Origin: Syntrophorhabdaceae bacterium | GTDB lineage: Bacteria > Desulfobacterota > Syntrophorhabdia > Syntrophorhabdales > Syntrophorhabdaceae | Assembly (NCBI GenBank): GCA_035541755.1 | Contig: DATKMQ010000140.1 | Location: forward strand, 1-34,413 | Direction: 5' to 3' | DNA: 34,413 bases | Shown: positions 22,574 to 30,847 of the stretch, one piece after another | Layout of the letters: the number at the start of each line of letters is the position of its first letter | Position numbering within the stretch: the stretch's first letter is position 1 | Notes under the pieces: generated by a model | Seen by the model: only the letters and a program-made list of their open reading frames with translations | The model's database searches: none | What the model was told of the DNA's origin: nothing | Position numbers and translations under genes: made by a program

Positions 22574-24310
22574 CTACCAGTTGAACACCCGATCGAGATC
22601 CTCGTCGGGCACGTCGAAAACCACGTTGTGAGGGGGCACCGCCTGGGTCTTGAAGAACCCCGGCAGCCTGTCCGCCTCCTTTGTGAAACCGGCCTTCATA
22701 TTGAAATCTCTTTCCATTTTGAGCACCTTCTTGCCGTATTCCGCGACATCGTCAGCGGTCATCTGAAGGCCGCAGAACGAATTGATCAGGTCAAGAAGCG
22801 CTTGAAATGTCTCCGGTTGATCGAGTATTGCGAAGGCAATAAAAAGACACATACCCGTGGAATCGATGGCTGCGGTGGCAATTTGAAGATTCCGTGAAAG
22901 CTCCATCTGTCCCTCGGGGCTCAACGGGTCTACAAATCCACCCACTTTAAGTATATTGGTCGCCGTCGCATAACCGGCTGTGTGGTCCGCGCCCATAGGA
23001 CTTGTGGCGTACGTTACTCCAAGTCCCTTTACACCGCGCGGGTCATAGGCCGGCATTGCCTGTCCTTTGACCACGGGAACTCTTTCGATGCCGAATGCTT
23101 TGCCGGTCACGGCCGCGCCGCTGCCTATGATGCGGCCGAGAGGGGTGCCTTTTCCTACCTCGTGCATAAGGTTGATTGCGCCGTCGGCGTCTCCGAACTT
23201 GAGTAGACCTGCTTCCATGGCTACACCGATAGTAACGCCCATCTCGATGGTGTCAAGCCCGTAGTTGTCGTCGAGAAAATCGAGCATAGCGATCTTGTCC
23301 ATGTCGTCGATGCCGCAATCGGCGCCATGCGCCCAGACCGTCTCGTACTCGGGCTGTTTACTTAAATAATGGCCGTCTTTATCATTGTAAATGCCTGAAC
23401 AACGGATCACGCATCCGCGATGACAGCCGTGAGTGGCCACCCCACCCCTCTCGGTCTCGAGCGCCGCTTCGGTCTCACCGCTTATCCTGGCTACCCCGGC
23501 GAATGTCCCCTGTTTGAAATTATAGGTGGGATAAGCCCCTGCTTCGTTCAAGATGTTGGCGAGCACGTTTGTGCCGTAGGCCGGAAGCGCCTGGCCAGTG
23601 ACGCCATGTTTCCTAAGCCCGTCCACAAAAGCCTTATTGGCCTGTTTGTATTTTTCCGGGTCTTTGGGCTCACGCGCGCTCATGCCGGTGTCGTCGAGCA
23701 CGATGGCCTTCACACCCTTGGATCCCATGACTGCGCCCGGCCCACCTCTGCCCGCATGTCTTGCCGGCCTTAACTCCATATCGGTGAAAGCGATGGAGGC
23801 GGCAGCGAGGCGCATCTCACCTGCGGGCCCGATGGAAATACAGGCGATCTTATCCCCGAATTTGTCCTTCATCCTCTGAACCGTATCATAGTTGCCGAGC
23901 ATTTTGAGGCTTAAATCACGGGTGATCTTTACGCCATTCCTGTCGATGAATATGGTATAGAGATCGTTATCTTCAGGCTTTCCTTCGAGTACGATGGCGG
24001 CATATCCGAGACGGGCAAGTACCTGAGACGGCTGGCCGCCTGAGTTCGATTCCTTGATCCCTCCCGTGAGAGGGCTCTTGCATCCCACGGAGATCCTTCC
24101 TGACATGGCGGCCAGGCTTCCGCTCAAAAGACCGGGGGCTATGACGATTTTGTTGAGTTCACTCAAGGGATGACAGGTAGGGGGCACCTCATTTGATATA
24201 ATAGCGGAGGTGAGCGCCCTGCCGCCTAACCCCTGGTACCGGCCGATCGGTTCAACGGTAGTTAAAGGCCCCCCCTTCCCACCCATATTGATCCGTAAGA
24301 TCTTATCCAT
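22574..24310 (-). CDS. aor: Aldehyde:ferredoxin oxidoreductase, tungsten-dependent
   Basis: This ~578-residue enzyme oxidises aldehydes to acids with ferredoxin, or reduces acids in reverse, using a tungsten bis-pterin and one [4Fe-4S] cluster. The start MDKILRINMGG, GRALTSAIISNEVPP, SGRISVGCKSPLTGGIKESNSGG and RHAGRGGPGAVMGSKGVKAI are AOR signatures. The cluster ligands are the CxxxCxxxC of HGCHRGCVIRCSG and the distal cysteine in DSTGMCLFIAF. The GVTYATSPMGADHTAGY motif binds pterin. The frame is open upstream to 24424, but the ATG at 24310 with AAGGGGG just before it fits the family start. It is followed by the tandem beta-grasp gene and MoaD, and is near the BCR pair, which suits oxidation of aromatic or fatty aldehydes. 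Confidence 0.93.
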   Translation of the reverse strand: MDKILRINMGGKGGPLTTVEPIGRYQGLGGRALTSAIISNEVPPTCHPLSELNKIVIAPGLLSGSLAAMSGRISVGCKSPLTGGIKESNSGGQPSQVLARLGYAAIVLEGKPEDNDLYTIFIDRNGVKITRDLSLKMLGNYDTVQRMKDKFGDKIACISIGPAGEMRLAAASIAFTDMELRPARHAGRGGPGAVMGSKGVKAIVLDDTGMSAREPKDPEKYKQANKAFVDGLRKHGVTGQALPAYGTNVLANILNEAGAYPTYNFKQGTFAGVARISGETEAALETERGGVATHGCHRGCVIRCSGIYNDKDGHYLSKQPEYETVWAHGADCGIDDMDKIAMLDFLDDNYGLDTIEMGVTIGVAMEAGLLKFGDADGAINLMHEVGKGTPLGRIIGSGAAVTGKAFGIERVPVVKGQAMPAYDPRGVKGLGVTYATSPMGADHTAGYATATNILKVGGFVDPLSPEGQMELSRNLQIATAAIDSTGMCLFIAFAILDQPETFQALLDLINSFCGLQMTADDVAEYGKKVLKMERDFNMKAGFTKEADRLPGFFKTQAVPPHNVVFDVPDEDLDRVFNW

Positions 24311-24323
24311 AACAACACCCCCT

Positions 24324-24359
24324 TGGTGTATTCTGTGACCCTTATGCAAGTATACACCA
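24324..24359 (-). promoter_or_regulatory. Long-spaced inverted repeat over the AOR promoter, candidate operator
   Basis: TGGTGTAT (24324-24331) and ATACACCA (24352-24359) are perfect inverted arms 20 bases apart. One arm covers part of the -10 box and the other lies downstream of the predicted start, a layout suited to repression. Half-sites resemble those at 21336-21352. Confidence 0.55.
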
Positions 24360-24376
24360 GAATCGGGGTTTTGCAA
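24349..24376 (-). promoter_or_regulatory. Sigma-70 promoter of the AOR operon
   Basis: On the minus strand TTGCAA (24376-24371) and TATACT (24354-24349) are 16 bases apart, five of six matches at -10. The expected start near 24342 leaves a leader of about 30 bases before the ATG at 24310. Confidence 0.6.
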
Positions 24377-24407
24377 GCTCGGTGGGCGTCCGTTCAGGTA
24401 ACGGAGT

Positions 24408-24421
24408 GGGGGGGAGGCATC
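24408..24421. repeat. Copy 2 of a short GGGGGGGAGGCATC repeat
   Basis: This copy is identical over 14 bases to 22512-22525 and lies about 100 bases before the AOR start, in untranslated sequence by my start choice. It may be part of a degenerate dispersed element. Confidence 0.45.
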
Positions 24422-24462
24422 CACTCGACATGAATACGCAAGGTCCGCCCTTAAGCGGTTAT

Positions 24463-24780
24463 CTATATGGTTTCTTCGGCCACCCAGTTCATATATTCGG
24501 GTAGCCCGCGGCTTAAGCCGATCGCTATGATTTCAGGTACTTCGTAGGGATGAAGGCGCTTTATCTCGTCTTCTATTACCGGATAGAGCGATGATTTACT
24601 CTTCATCAACAGGAGCCATTCGTCTGTTTGTTCCACCTTTCCCTTCCACCGGTAGATGCTCCTGATGGGTCCCACGATCTGGGCGCAGGCAACAAGCTTT
24701 TTTTCCACGAGTTCCTCACCGATTCTTTGAATGACCCCCCTCTCGTCCGCGGTGGTTACGATCTCAATGATCTCCTTCAT
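24463..24780 (-). CDS. cutA: CutA divalent-cation tolerance protein
   Basis: This 105-residue protein has the trimeric CutA1 signatures: EIVTTADERGVIQRIGEELVEKKLVACAQI, GPIRSIYRWKGKVEQTDEWLLLMKS and RLHPYEVPEIIAIGLSRGLPEYMNW. CutA proteins are small cytoplasmic or periplasmic trimers linked to copper and other divalent-metal tolerance; their molecular role is uncertain. The frame extends upstream to 24954 with a Cys/Arg-rich reading, but the ATG at 24780 is preceded by GGGAGGTGAG and gives the usual length, so the extension is probably leader. Confidence 0.93.
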   Translation of the reverse strand: MKEIIEIVTTADERGVIQRIGEELVEKKLVACAQIVGPIRSIYRWKGKVEQTDEWLLLMKSKSSLYPVIEDEIKRLHPYEVPEIIAIGLSRGLPEYMNWVAEETI

Positions 24781-25149
24781 GCGGCTCACCTCCCGACATG
24801 TGGCTTTACGGACTGGCCTTACGCACCGGCGGCATGACTCGCATTTTCGCCGCCTTGTCCGGCCACAGATTAACATATTTGACTTGAAATTATAGAGGAT
24901 TTCGTATATTTTTCTATATCCAGGGGCTTTGGCACGCGCCCCCTCTACCGGCAACGCCCGCCAGAGGCGGGAATCCCCCTCAGCGATTGTTCGCCTTGTT
25001 CACACATCCCCCGGGGCGACGCCAGGTCGGCAGAGGACCGCCTCCTTAAAGATGCGGATGGATGCGTAGTATGAACGCGCCGCCTATGGTTGAAATAACC
25101 GGGCGAGCCCGTGAGTGTCTATGATACAATAGTGATAAAGAGGTTACTC
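24781..25149. other. Divergent intergenic region between cutA and maf
   Basis: This 369-base gap contains a perfect minus-strand TATAAT (24894-24889) about 110 bases before cutA, with only a weak -35, and an AT-rich stretch around 24886-24925. It also holds a GC-rich hairpin at 24957-24971 (CCCGCC, AGA, GGCGGG). I see no convincing gene or RNA. Confidence 0.5.
24889..24894 (-). promoter_or_regulatory. Candidate -10 box for cutA
   Basis: TATAAT on the minus strand matches the consensus exactly and lies in AT-rich sequence. No good -35 is found 16-18 bases upstream, and the implied leader is about 100 bases. Confidence 0.35.
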
Positions 25150-25740
25150 GTGTTTCAGGTACGGGATGGAGATGCAATAATACTGGCAAGCGAATCGGTG
25201 AGAAGGGTCGATATTCTCCGAACCCTCGGGGTGCCCTTCTCGATTGTCCCGCCCGATATCGACGAGACGAGAAGAGTCGAAGAGACGCCCAAGGATTATG
25301 TGCTCAGAATATCCTATGATAAGGCGCACAAGGTGGGAAGTCATTTTCCGGACAAGTGGGTCATCGGGGCAGACACGGTTGTGGTATACAAGAACAAGAT
25401 ACTGGGCAAGCCGCGCAACGAAAAGGACGCCCTTGCTATGCTCAAAACGTTAAGCGGGAGATGGCACCGGGTGATAACCGGTTTTTGCGTGCTCAACATG
25501 TCGCGTAGCGTTGCTTACCGGGATGTGGTGGAAACAAGGGTATTCATGAGAGACATGCTCGACCATGAAATCATGCGATACATCGGAACCTCCGAGCCCC
25601 TTGATAAAGCGGGCTCGTATGCGGTGCAGGGTAGAGCGGGATATATGGTGAAGGAGATAAAGGGTTCCTACAGCAACGTCGTCGGCCTTCCCATTTGTGA
25701 GGTGGCGGAAGTCCTTCTCTCGTTAGGCGTCCTGTCGTGA
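25150..25740 (+). CDS. maf: Maf-family nucleoside triphosphate pyrophosphatase
   Basis: This ~196-residue protein hydrolyses non-canonical or excess nucleoside triphosphates to monophosphates. Signatures are IILASESVRRVDILRTLGVPFSIVPPDIDE, the conserved lysine in YDKAHKV, VIGADTVVVYKNKILGKPRNEKDALAML, LSGRWHRVITGF and the closing DKAGSYAVQGRAGYMVKEIKGSYSNVVGLPI. The frame is open from a GTG at 25111. I choose the GTG at 25150 because AAGAGG lies six bases before it and the family starts just ahead of ILASxSxRR. It overlaps yggS by four bases and leads the maf-yggS-argH-lysine operon. Confidence 0.9.
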   Translation: MFQVRDGDAIILASESVRRVDILRTLGVPFSIVPPDIDETRRVEETPKDYVLRISYDKAHKVGSHFPDKWVIGADTVVVYKNKILGKPRNEKDALAMLKTLSGRWHRVITGFCVLNMSRSVAYRDVVETRVFMRDMLDHEIMRYIGTSEPLDKAGSYAVQGRAGYMVKEIKGSYSNVVGLPICEVAEVLLSLGVLS

Positions 25741-26411
25741 AGCCTATGGCGGATTCCATCAGGGCCGTCCGAGAGCGGATTGACAGGGCCTGTACAAAGG
25801 CGGGCAGAAACGCTGGCCAGGTTAGATTGGTTGCCGTAACCAAGACCGTTGGAATCGAAGGCATCGAACAGGCCATACGATGCGGGCTCGTAGATTTCGG
25901 CGAGAATTATGTGCAGGAGGCAAAAGAAAAGATCTCTCGCATAGGCCGCGAGGGAATACGGTGGCATATGATAGGACACGTGCAGACGAACAAGGCGAAG
26001 TACATACCCCAATTTTTCGATTATGTTCACTCCGTGGACCGATGGGAATTGCTCGCCGCGCTCGAAAGATACGGCAAACCCATGAAGGTTCTCTTTGAGC
26101 TGAATCTGGCACAGGAGGCGACCAAACATGGTACGGATGAGGACGGGTTGAGAGCTATGCTGGAAAAGGTTTTTTCCCTGAAGCACGTCAAGCCTGTGGG
26201 GCTCATGACCATGGCGCCTTACTCAGACGATCCGGAAACGGTGAGGGGCCTCTTCGCGACTTTACGGAAGATGCTCGAAAAGATGAACAGGGAATTTGCG
26301 CTTGCTATGAATGAGCTTTCCATGGGCATGTCTTCGGATTTCGAAGTGGCCGTGGAGGAGGGAGCAACCATGGTGCGTGTAGGCACAGCGATATTTGGAG
26401 AGAGGACATGA
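25737..26411 (+). CDS. yggS: YggS/PLPBP pyridoxal-phosphate homeostasis protein
   Basis: This 224-residue TIM-barrel protein binds PLP without a known reaction and balances vitamin B6 pools. The PLP lysine is in LVAVTKTVG (about residue 34); GENYVQEAKEKI, WHMIGHVQTNKAKY, HSVDRWEL, GLMTMAP and the C-terminal LSMGMSSDFEVAVEEGATMVRVGTAIFG are all present. The start is GTG overlapping the maf stop (GTGA), and the stop overlaps the argH ATG. The operon contains lysA, a PLP enzyme, and there are three more PLP enzymes in the window. Confidence 0.95.
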   Translation: MKPMADSIRAVRERIDRACTKAGRNAGQVRLVAVTKTVGIEGIEQAIRCGLVDFGENYVQEAKEKISRIGREGIRWHMIGHVQTNKAKYIPQFFDYVHSVDRWELLAALERYGKPMKVLFELNLAQEATKHGTDEDGLRAMLEKVFSLKHVKPVGLMTMAPYSDDPETVRGLFATLRKMLEKMNREFALAMNELSMGMSSDFEVAVEEGATMVRVGTAIFGERT

Positions 26412-27781
26412 AGCCCTGGGGCGGGAGATTTAAAGGCAAGACCAATCCGCTGTTCGAGGCCTTCAGTGCATCGATCGATGTGGACAGGGCGCTCTACCGG
26501 CAAGATATAGAGGGGAGTAAAGTCCATGCCGAGATGCTCGAAAAGATCGGCATGCTGACAGGGCGGGAGAAGAATAGTATCGTGAAGGGTTTAAACGAAA
26601 TACGAAAAGAGATCGAGACGGGGGTATTTCATTTCGATCAGGCCCGTGAAGACATCCATATGCACATAGAGGCGAGGCTGATAGAGAAAATAGGCGACGC
26701 CGCCAAAAAGCTCCACACGGGCAGGAGCAGGAACGATCAGGTTTCTCTGGATATGAGGCTCTATCTTAAAGAAGAGCTCGCGAACATCGATAAAGTACTT
26801 CTCAAGCTGCTTATCAGTCTCGTGAGGAAAGCGGAGAAGGAGAAGGGTGTCATCATGCCGGGTTATACGCATATGCAGAAGGCCCAGGCGGTCCCCTTTA
26901 CCCATTATATCATGGCCTACTATTACATGTTTAAGCGAGACAGGGCGCGCCTTAACGAGGCAGCCGCGCGCATTGATGTGCTCCCCTTGGGAAGCGGTGC
27001 GCTAGCCGGTTCCACCATACCGCTCGATCGGGATTTCGTCAGGAAGAAACTTGGCTTTGCAGGGGTTTCAGAGAACAGCATGGATACAGTGGCCGACAGG
27101 GACTTTGTGCTCGACGCCCTCTATACGGCCGCCATGGTCATGCTCCATTTGAGCAGGCTCTCCGAAGACCTGATTCTCTTTGCCACGGAAGAGTTCTCCT
27201 TTGTGGCGCTGCCTGATGAACTCTGCACAGGCTCGAGCCTCATGCCACATAAGAAGAACCCCGACGCCCTCGAATTGATTCGGGGCAAAACGTCGCGTGT
27301 GATCGGCGACCTCATGAGTCTGTTCTCGCTCCTCAAAGGGCTCCCTATGACCTATAACAGGGATCTCCAGGAGGACAAGGAACCGTTGTTCCACGCAGTG
27401 CGTACCATCAAAGATGCCGTGTCGATCATGACACTCTGTATTGACGGTATGACGCTCATGAAAGAGAACATGAGAAGAGCCGCAGAGGCAGGCTTCATGC
27501 CGGCTGTGGAGATGGCCGAATACTTGACCACCAAAGGCGTGCCCTTTCGCCAGGCGCACGCTATTGTGGGGAAGATTGTGAGTGTGTGCGAGACAAAAGG
27601 AAAAACGTTAGCGCAATTGTCTATAAAGGAGTTGAAAAAACATTCGGCGGCTTTTGATACGGATGTCTTTTCATACATGGACGTGGCTAATGCGTTAAAT
27701 AAAAGAAGGACCAAAGGGGCCGCTTCCTTCAAAGAGGCGGCAAGGCAGATCAATGAAGAGAAATCCTATCTTAATATGTAG
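26408..27781 (+). CDS. argH: Argininosuccinate lyase
   Basis: This 457-residue enzyme cleaves argininosuccinate to arginine and fumarate. It starts MKPWGGRFKGKTNPLFEAFSAS, with the family HMHIEARLIE, LHTGRSRNDQVSLDMRLY, GYTHMQKAQAVPFTHY and the superfamily signature GSSLMPHKKNPD, whose serine is the catalytic base. The ATG overlaps the yggS stop by four bases, and its last 29 bases overlap the lipoprotein gene. No other arginine genes are here, but argH next to lysA/dap genes is a common arrangement in this bacterial group. Confidence 0.96.
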   Translation: MKPWGGRFKGKTNPLFEAFSASIDVDRALYRQDIEGSKVHAEMLEKIGMLTGREKNSIVKGLNEIRKEIETGVFHFDQAREDIHMHIEARLIEKIGDAAKKLHTGRSRNDQVSLDMRLYLKEELANIDKVLLKLLISLVRKAEKEKGVIMPGYTHMQKAQAVPFTHYIMAYYYMFKRDRARLNEAAARIDVLPLGSGALAGSTIPLDRDFVRKKLGFAGVSENSMDTVADRDFVLDALYTAAMVMLHLSRLSEDLILFATEEFSFVALPDELCTGSSLMPHKKNPDALELIRGKTSRVIGDLMSLFSLLKGLPMTYNRDLQEDKEPLFHAVRTIKDAVSIMTLCIDGMTLMKENMRRAAEAGFMPAVEMAEYLTTKGVPFRQAHAIVGKIVSVCETKGKTLAQLSIKELKKHSAAFDTDVFSYMDVANALNKRRTKGAASFKEAARQINEEKSYLNM

Positions 27782-28751
27782 CGTTATTCTGGCACTTTTG
27801 GTGTGCGCTTGCGGGAAGAAATCGGACCCGAGGCCTCAAGTGCTCCCCGCAGCGGGGAAGATCAACGATTTGACCGGGGAGGTGAAAGACGGGGTGCTCT
27901 TTCTCTCTTTCACCATGCCTGAGAGTGCCAAAGGGGACACCCAGCCAAAGGAACTTGGCGGTTTCAAGGTCTTTAAGGCGTGCGGGAGCTGTATGGGGGC
28001 ATTCGAACCTTTTAGGGACATCGCTCTGGAGCAGGACAAGGGATATACCATTGCCCGCGGACGTCTCTATTTTTATGACGATGACCTGATGAACGGTTTC
28101 GAATATGCCTACAGGGTCTATCCCTATACCAAACGGGGTACCCGTGGGGATTCCTCAAATACATTTACCATCAGGTGGGTAAAGCCGCCGGAAGCCCCGA
28201 AGGATGTCACCGCCACGGCGAGTGACGCAAGGATCGGGCTTTCCTGGCCTGAGGAAGAAGGGTATCTCTATAATGTTTATCGATATGAGGGGAATGCTTA
28301 TCCACTTTTTCCCCTGAATTCGGCCCCCCTTGCATCGGGACTTTATGCGGACTCAGGGTTGACAAACGGAAAGAAGTACACCTATGAGGTAAGGAAGCTG
28401 AAAGAGGCAGACGGCTTACTACGGGAAGGGGAGGGTGTGAAGGTCGAGGCAACGCCGGTGGACAGAACTGCCCCTGCCGCACCAACCATGGTGAGCGCCG
28501 TGAAGACGGGCAATGCGGTTTCTATCACCTGGAAGGAGAATTCGGAAAAAGACCTGGCAGGGTACAACGTATACAGACTAGGCGCAGGGGGAAGCAAATC
28601 GAAACTGAATAGAGACCCTATAAAGGAGAATTCCTATCTTGACGCAAAGAGCCCTAACGAACGCTACGTTTCCTATTATGTCACTGCAGTGGATATGGCC
28701 GGCAATGAAAGTGCTCCCTCACGGGAGTCTATCGTTATTTTGAAAGAGTAG
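27753..28751 (+). CDS. Lipoprotein with fibronectin type III repeats and LptM-like N-terminus
   Basis: This 332-residue protein begins with a lipoprotein signal (MKRNPILICSVILALLVCAC), with lipidation expected at C20. The next residues, GKKSDPRPQVLP, resemble the short CGxKGPLxLP tag of LptM/YifL, the small lipoprotein found next to lysA-dapF in enterobacteria. Three beta-sandwich segments follow (about 35-130, 140-225 and 232-332). The last two look like fibronectin type III: PPEAPKDVTATASDARIGLSWP and APAAPTMVSAVKTGNAVSITW, with YNVYR and GYNVYRL strands. It would sit at the outer membrane or periplasmic face. It overlaps argH by 29 bases and ends five bases before lysA, so it is firmly inside the lysine operon. 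Confidence 0.85.
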   Translation: MKRNPILICSVILALLVCACGKKSDPRPQVLPAAGKINDLTGEVKDGVLFLSFTMPESAKGDTQPKELGGFKVFKACGSCMGAFEPFRDIALEQDKGYTIARGRLYFYDDDLMNGFEYAYRVYPYTKRGTRGDSSNTFTIRWVKPPEAPKDVTATASDARIGLSWPEEEGYLYNVYRYEGNAYPLFPLNSAPLASGLYADSGLTNGKKYTYEVRKLKEADGLLREGEGVKVEATPVDRTAPAAPTMVSAVKTGNAVSITWKENSEKDLAGYNVYRLGAGGSKSKLNRDPIKENSYLDAKSPNERYVSYYVTAVDMAGNESAPSRESIVILKE

Positions 28752-28755
28752 ACCT

Positions 28756-30015
28756 ATGAACTATTTCGAGTATCGGAACGAAGAACTGTACTGCGAAGGC
28801 GTCCCCGTTCGCCAGATCGCGCGGGCTGTGGGGACACCTCTGTACATATACAGCCACAAGACCTTTGAAAGGCATTTCACGGTTTTCGACAGGGCCTTTG
28901 AGGACGTGCCCCATCTTGTCTGTTATTCATGCAAGGCCAACGCGAACGGCGCGCTCCTGAGAACCGTGGCCCGTCTCGGCGGCGGTGTAGATATCGTGTC
29001 CGGTGGAGAGCTGTATAAGGCGCTTAAGGCAGGCATTCCCCACAACAGGATCGTTTTCTCCGGTGTGGGCAAAACCGAAGAGGAACTAAAAGATGCCATC
29101 AGGGCAGATATTCGTATGATCAATATCGAGTCCGAGGGTGAACTGGACCTCTTGAAGAAACTCGCCCGGCGTATGAAAAAGACTGTGCCCGTCTCGGTCA
29201 GGGTTAACCCGGAGATAGACCCGAAGACCCATCCGTACATCACGACAGGCCTCAAAAAGAATAAATTCGGCGTGCTGTGGGCCGAGGCCCGAAGGCTCTA
29301 CGGAGAGATCTCGCGGGAAAAATACCTCTCTCCTGTTGGCATATCATCGCATATCGGTTCCCAGATAGTGGAGCTTAATCCGTTTATGGAGGCGGTAATG
29401 TCGTTGAAATCCATGGCCAAAGAACTCGAGAACATGGATATAGCGATTTCCATGCTCGATATCGGGGGCGGCCTCGGGATTACTTATAAGGACGAGCTAC
29501 CGCCGCACCCCGAAGAATATGCGAAAGTCGTCGCGCGTGAAATCAAGGGCACGGGGCTCACGCTCGTTTTGGAGCCGGGCCGAGTAGTTGTAGGGAACAG
29601 CGCAATATTCGTGACCAAAGTTCTCTATGTGAAGCAGTCGCCGGAAAAGACTTTCTATATTGTGGACGGGGCCATGAATGATCTCGTGAGACCGTCACTC
29701 TATAATGCGTATCACGAGATCAAACCGGTGAAGCAGGATAAAGGTGGCGTTATACAGGTGGACCTTGTGGGCCCGATCTGCGAATCCGGTGATTTTTTTG
29801 CGAAGGATAGGGAGATGGCGGAGCTGAAAGCGGACGATCTCCTTGCGATTTTTGGCGCCGGCGCCTATGGTTATTCCATGTCATCAAACTATAACGCGCG
29901 CAGGAGGGCGGCAGAGGTGTTAGTAAGAGACGAAGAGTTCTTTGTGGTGCGTAAGAGAGAAACCTTCAAAGACCTCGTCAAAGGGGAATCTGTCCCGGAA
30001 TTTCTGGAGGAATGA
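28756..30015 (+). CDS. lysA: Diaminopimelate decarboxylase
   Basis: This 419-residue PLP enzyme makes lysine from meso-diaminopimelate in the last step of the pathway. The PLP lysine is in CYSCKANANGALLR (about residue 60). GGGVDIVSGGELYKAL, NPEIDPKTHPYITTGLKKNKFG, SHIGSQIVEL, LDIGGGLGITY, LEPGRVVVGN, CESGDFFAKDREM and GAYGYSMSSNYNARRRAAEVLV all belong to the LysA family. The ATG starts five bases after the lipoprotein stop and the gene overlaps dapF by four bases. Confidence 0.96.
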   Translation: MNYFEYRNEELYCEGVPVRQIARAVGTPLYIYSHKTFERHFTVFDRAFEDVPHLVCYSCKANANGALLRTVARLGGGVDIVSGGELYKALKAGIPHNRIVFSGVGKTEEELKDAIRADIRMINIESEGELDLLKKLARRMKKTVPVSVRVNPEIDPKTHPYITTGLKKNKFGVLWAEARRLYGEISREKYLSPVGISSHIGSQIVELNPFMEAVMSLKSMAKELENMDIAISMLDIGGGLGITYKDELPPHPEEYAKVVAREIKGTGLTLVLEPGRVVVGNSAIFVTKVLYVKQSPEKTFYIVDGAMNDLVRPSLYNAYHEIKPVKQDKGGVIQVDLVGPICESGDFFAKDREMAELKADDLLAIFGAGAYGYSMSSNYNARRRAAEVLVRDEEFFVVRKRETFKDLVKGESVPEFLEE

Positions 30016-30833
30016 CGAACGTGATAGAGCTCGAATTTTCAAAAATGAGTGCCAGTGGCAATGACTTCATTGTTATCGATAACCGTACTGGCAGGGTGAA
30101 TAAGCGATTTCAGGATCTGAGCGAATTCGCAAAAAAGGTGTGCAGGGTACATCATTCGGTTGGTGCTGATGGCGTTATCCTCATCGAGAATTCCAGGGAA
30201 CAGGATTTCTCCTGGAGGTTTTTCAATGCCGACGGTTCTGAAGCTGAGATGTGCGGAAATGGCGGCAGGTGCGCCGCGCGCTTCGCATACACGAACGGCA
30301 TCGCAAAAGAAAAAATGGCCTTTGAAACGATCGCCGGCGTCATCAGAGCGGAGGTGCACGGCGCGAAAATCAAACTACAGTTGACAAAGCCTACGGAACT
30401 GAAGCTCGACTATCCCGTTTGTCTCGAAGACAAAGAACTTTTCGTGAGCAGCGTAAATACCGGGGTCCCTCATGCGGCCCTGCTCGTGTCGGATATCGAC
30501 CATGTTCCCGTGGAAGAACTGGGAAGGATGATTCGCTATCACAAGATCTTCGGCGAAAAAGGGACCAATGTGAATTTCGTTGAAGTGAAAGACAAGAAGA
30601 ACGTGAAGGTGCGGACCTACGAGAGGGGTGTCGAGGGCGAGACGCTCGCCTGTGGCACCGGCGCGGTCGCATCCGCTGTTATTCTCATGGAAAAGGGACT
30701 GGTCAAGAACCCCGTGAATATCCACACACGTGGCGGAGAGGTGCTTAAGATATATATGGATAACGATGTGTACCTCGAAGGTGATGCAAAAATGATCTAT
30801 GTGGGAAACCTTCACGAGGAGGCGTTGTTATGA
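30012..30833 (+). CDS. dapF: Diaminopimelate epimerase
   Basis: This 273-residue cofactor-free epimerase turns LL- into meso-diaminopimelate. It has the two catalytic cysteines, in AEMCGNGGRCAARF (about 72) and LACGTGAVASA (about 217), along with MSASGNDFIVIDNR and GAVGADGVILIE-like VHHSVGADGVIL. GTNVNFVEV and RTYERGVEGETLACGTG complete the C-terminal lobe. Start and stop each overlap the neighbouring gene by four bases if the first dapA ATG is used. Confidence 0.96.
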   Translation: MTNVIELEFSKMSASGNDFIVIDNRTGRVNKRFQDLSEFAKKVCRVHHSVGADGVILIENSREQDFSWRFFNADGSEAEMCGNGGRCAARFAYTNGIAKEKMAFETIAGVIRAEVHGAKIKLQLTKPTELKLDYPVCLEDKELFVSSVNTGVPHAALLVSDIDHVPVEELGRMIRYHKIFGEKGTNVNFVEVKDKKNVKVRTYERGVEGETLACGTGAVASAVILMEKGLVKNPVNIHTRGGEVLKIYMDNDVYLEGDAKMIYVGNLHEEALL

Positions 30834-30847
30834 AAAGGAGATACGAC

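Noticed and set aside
24781-24954. Cys/Arg-rich N-terminal extension of CutA
   Set aside because: A strong ribosome-binding site sits directly before the internal ATG, and CutA proteins have the shorter length; the extension is probably leader.
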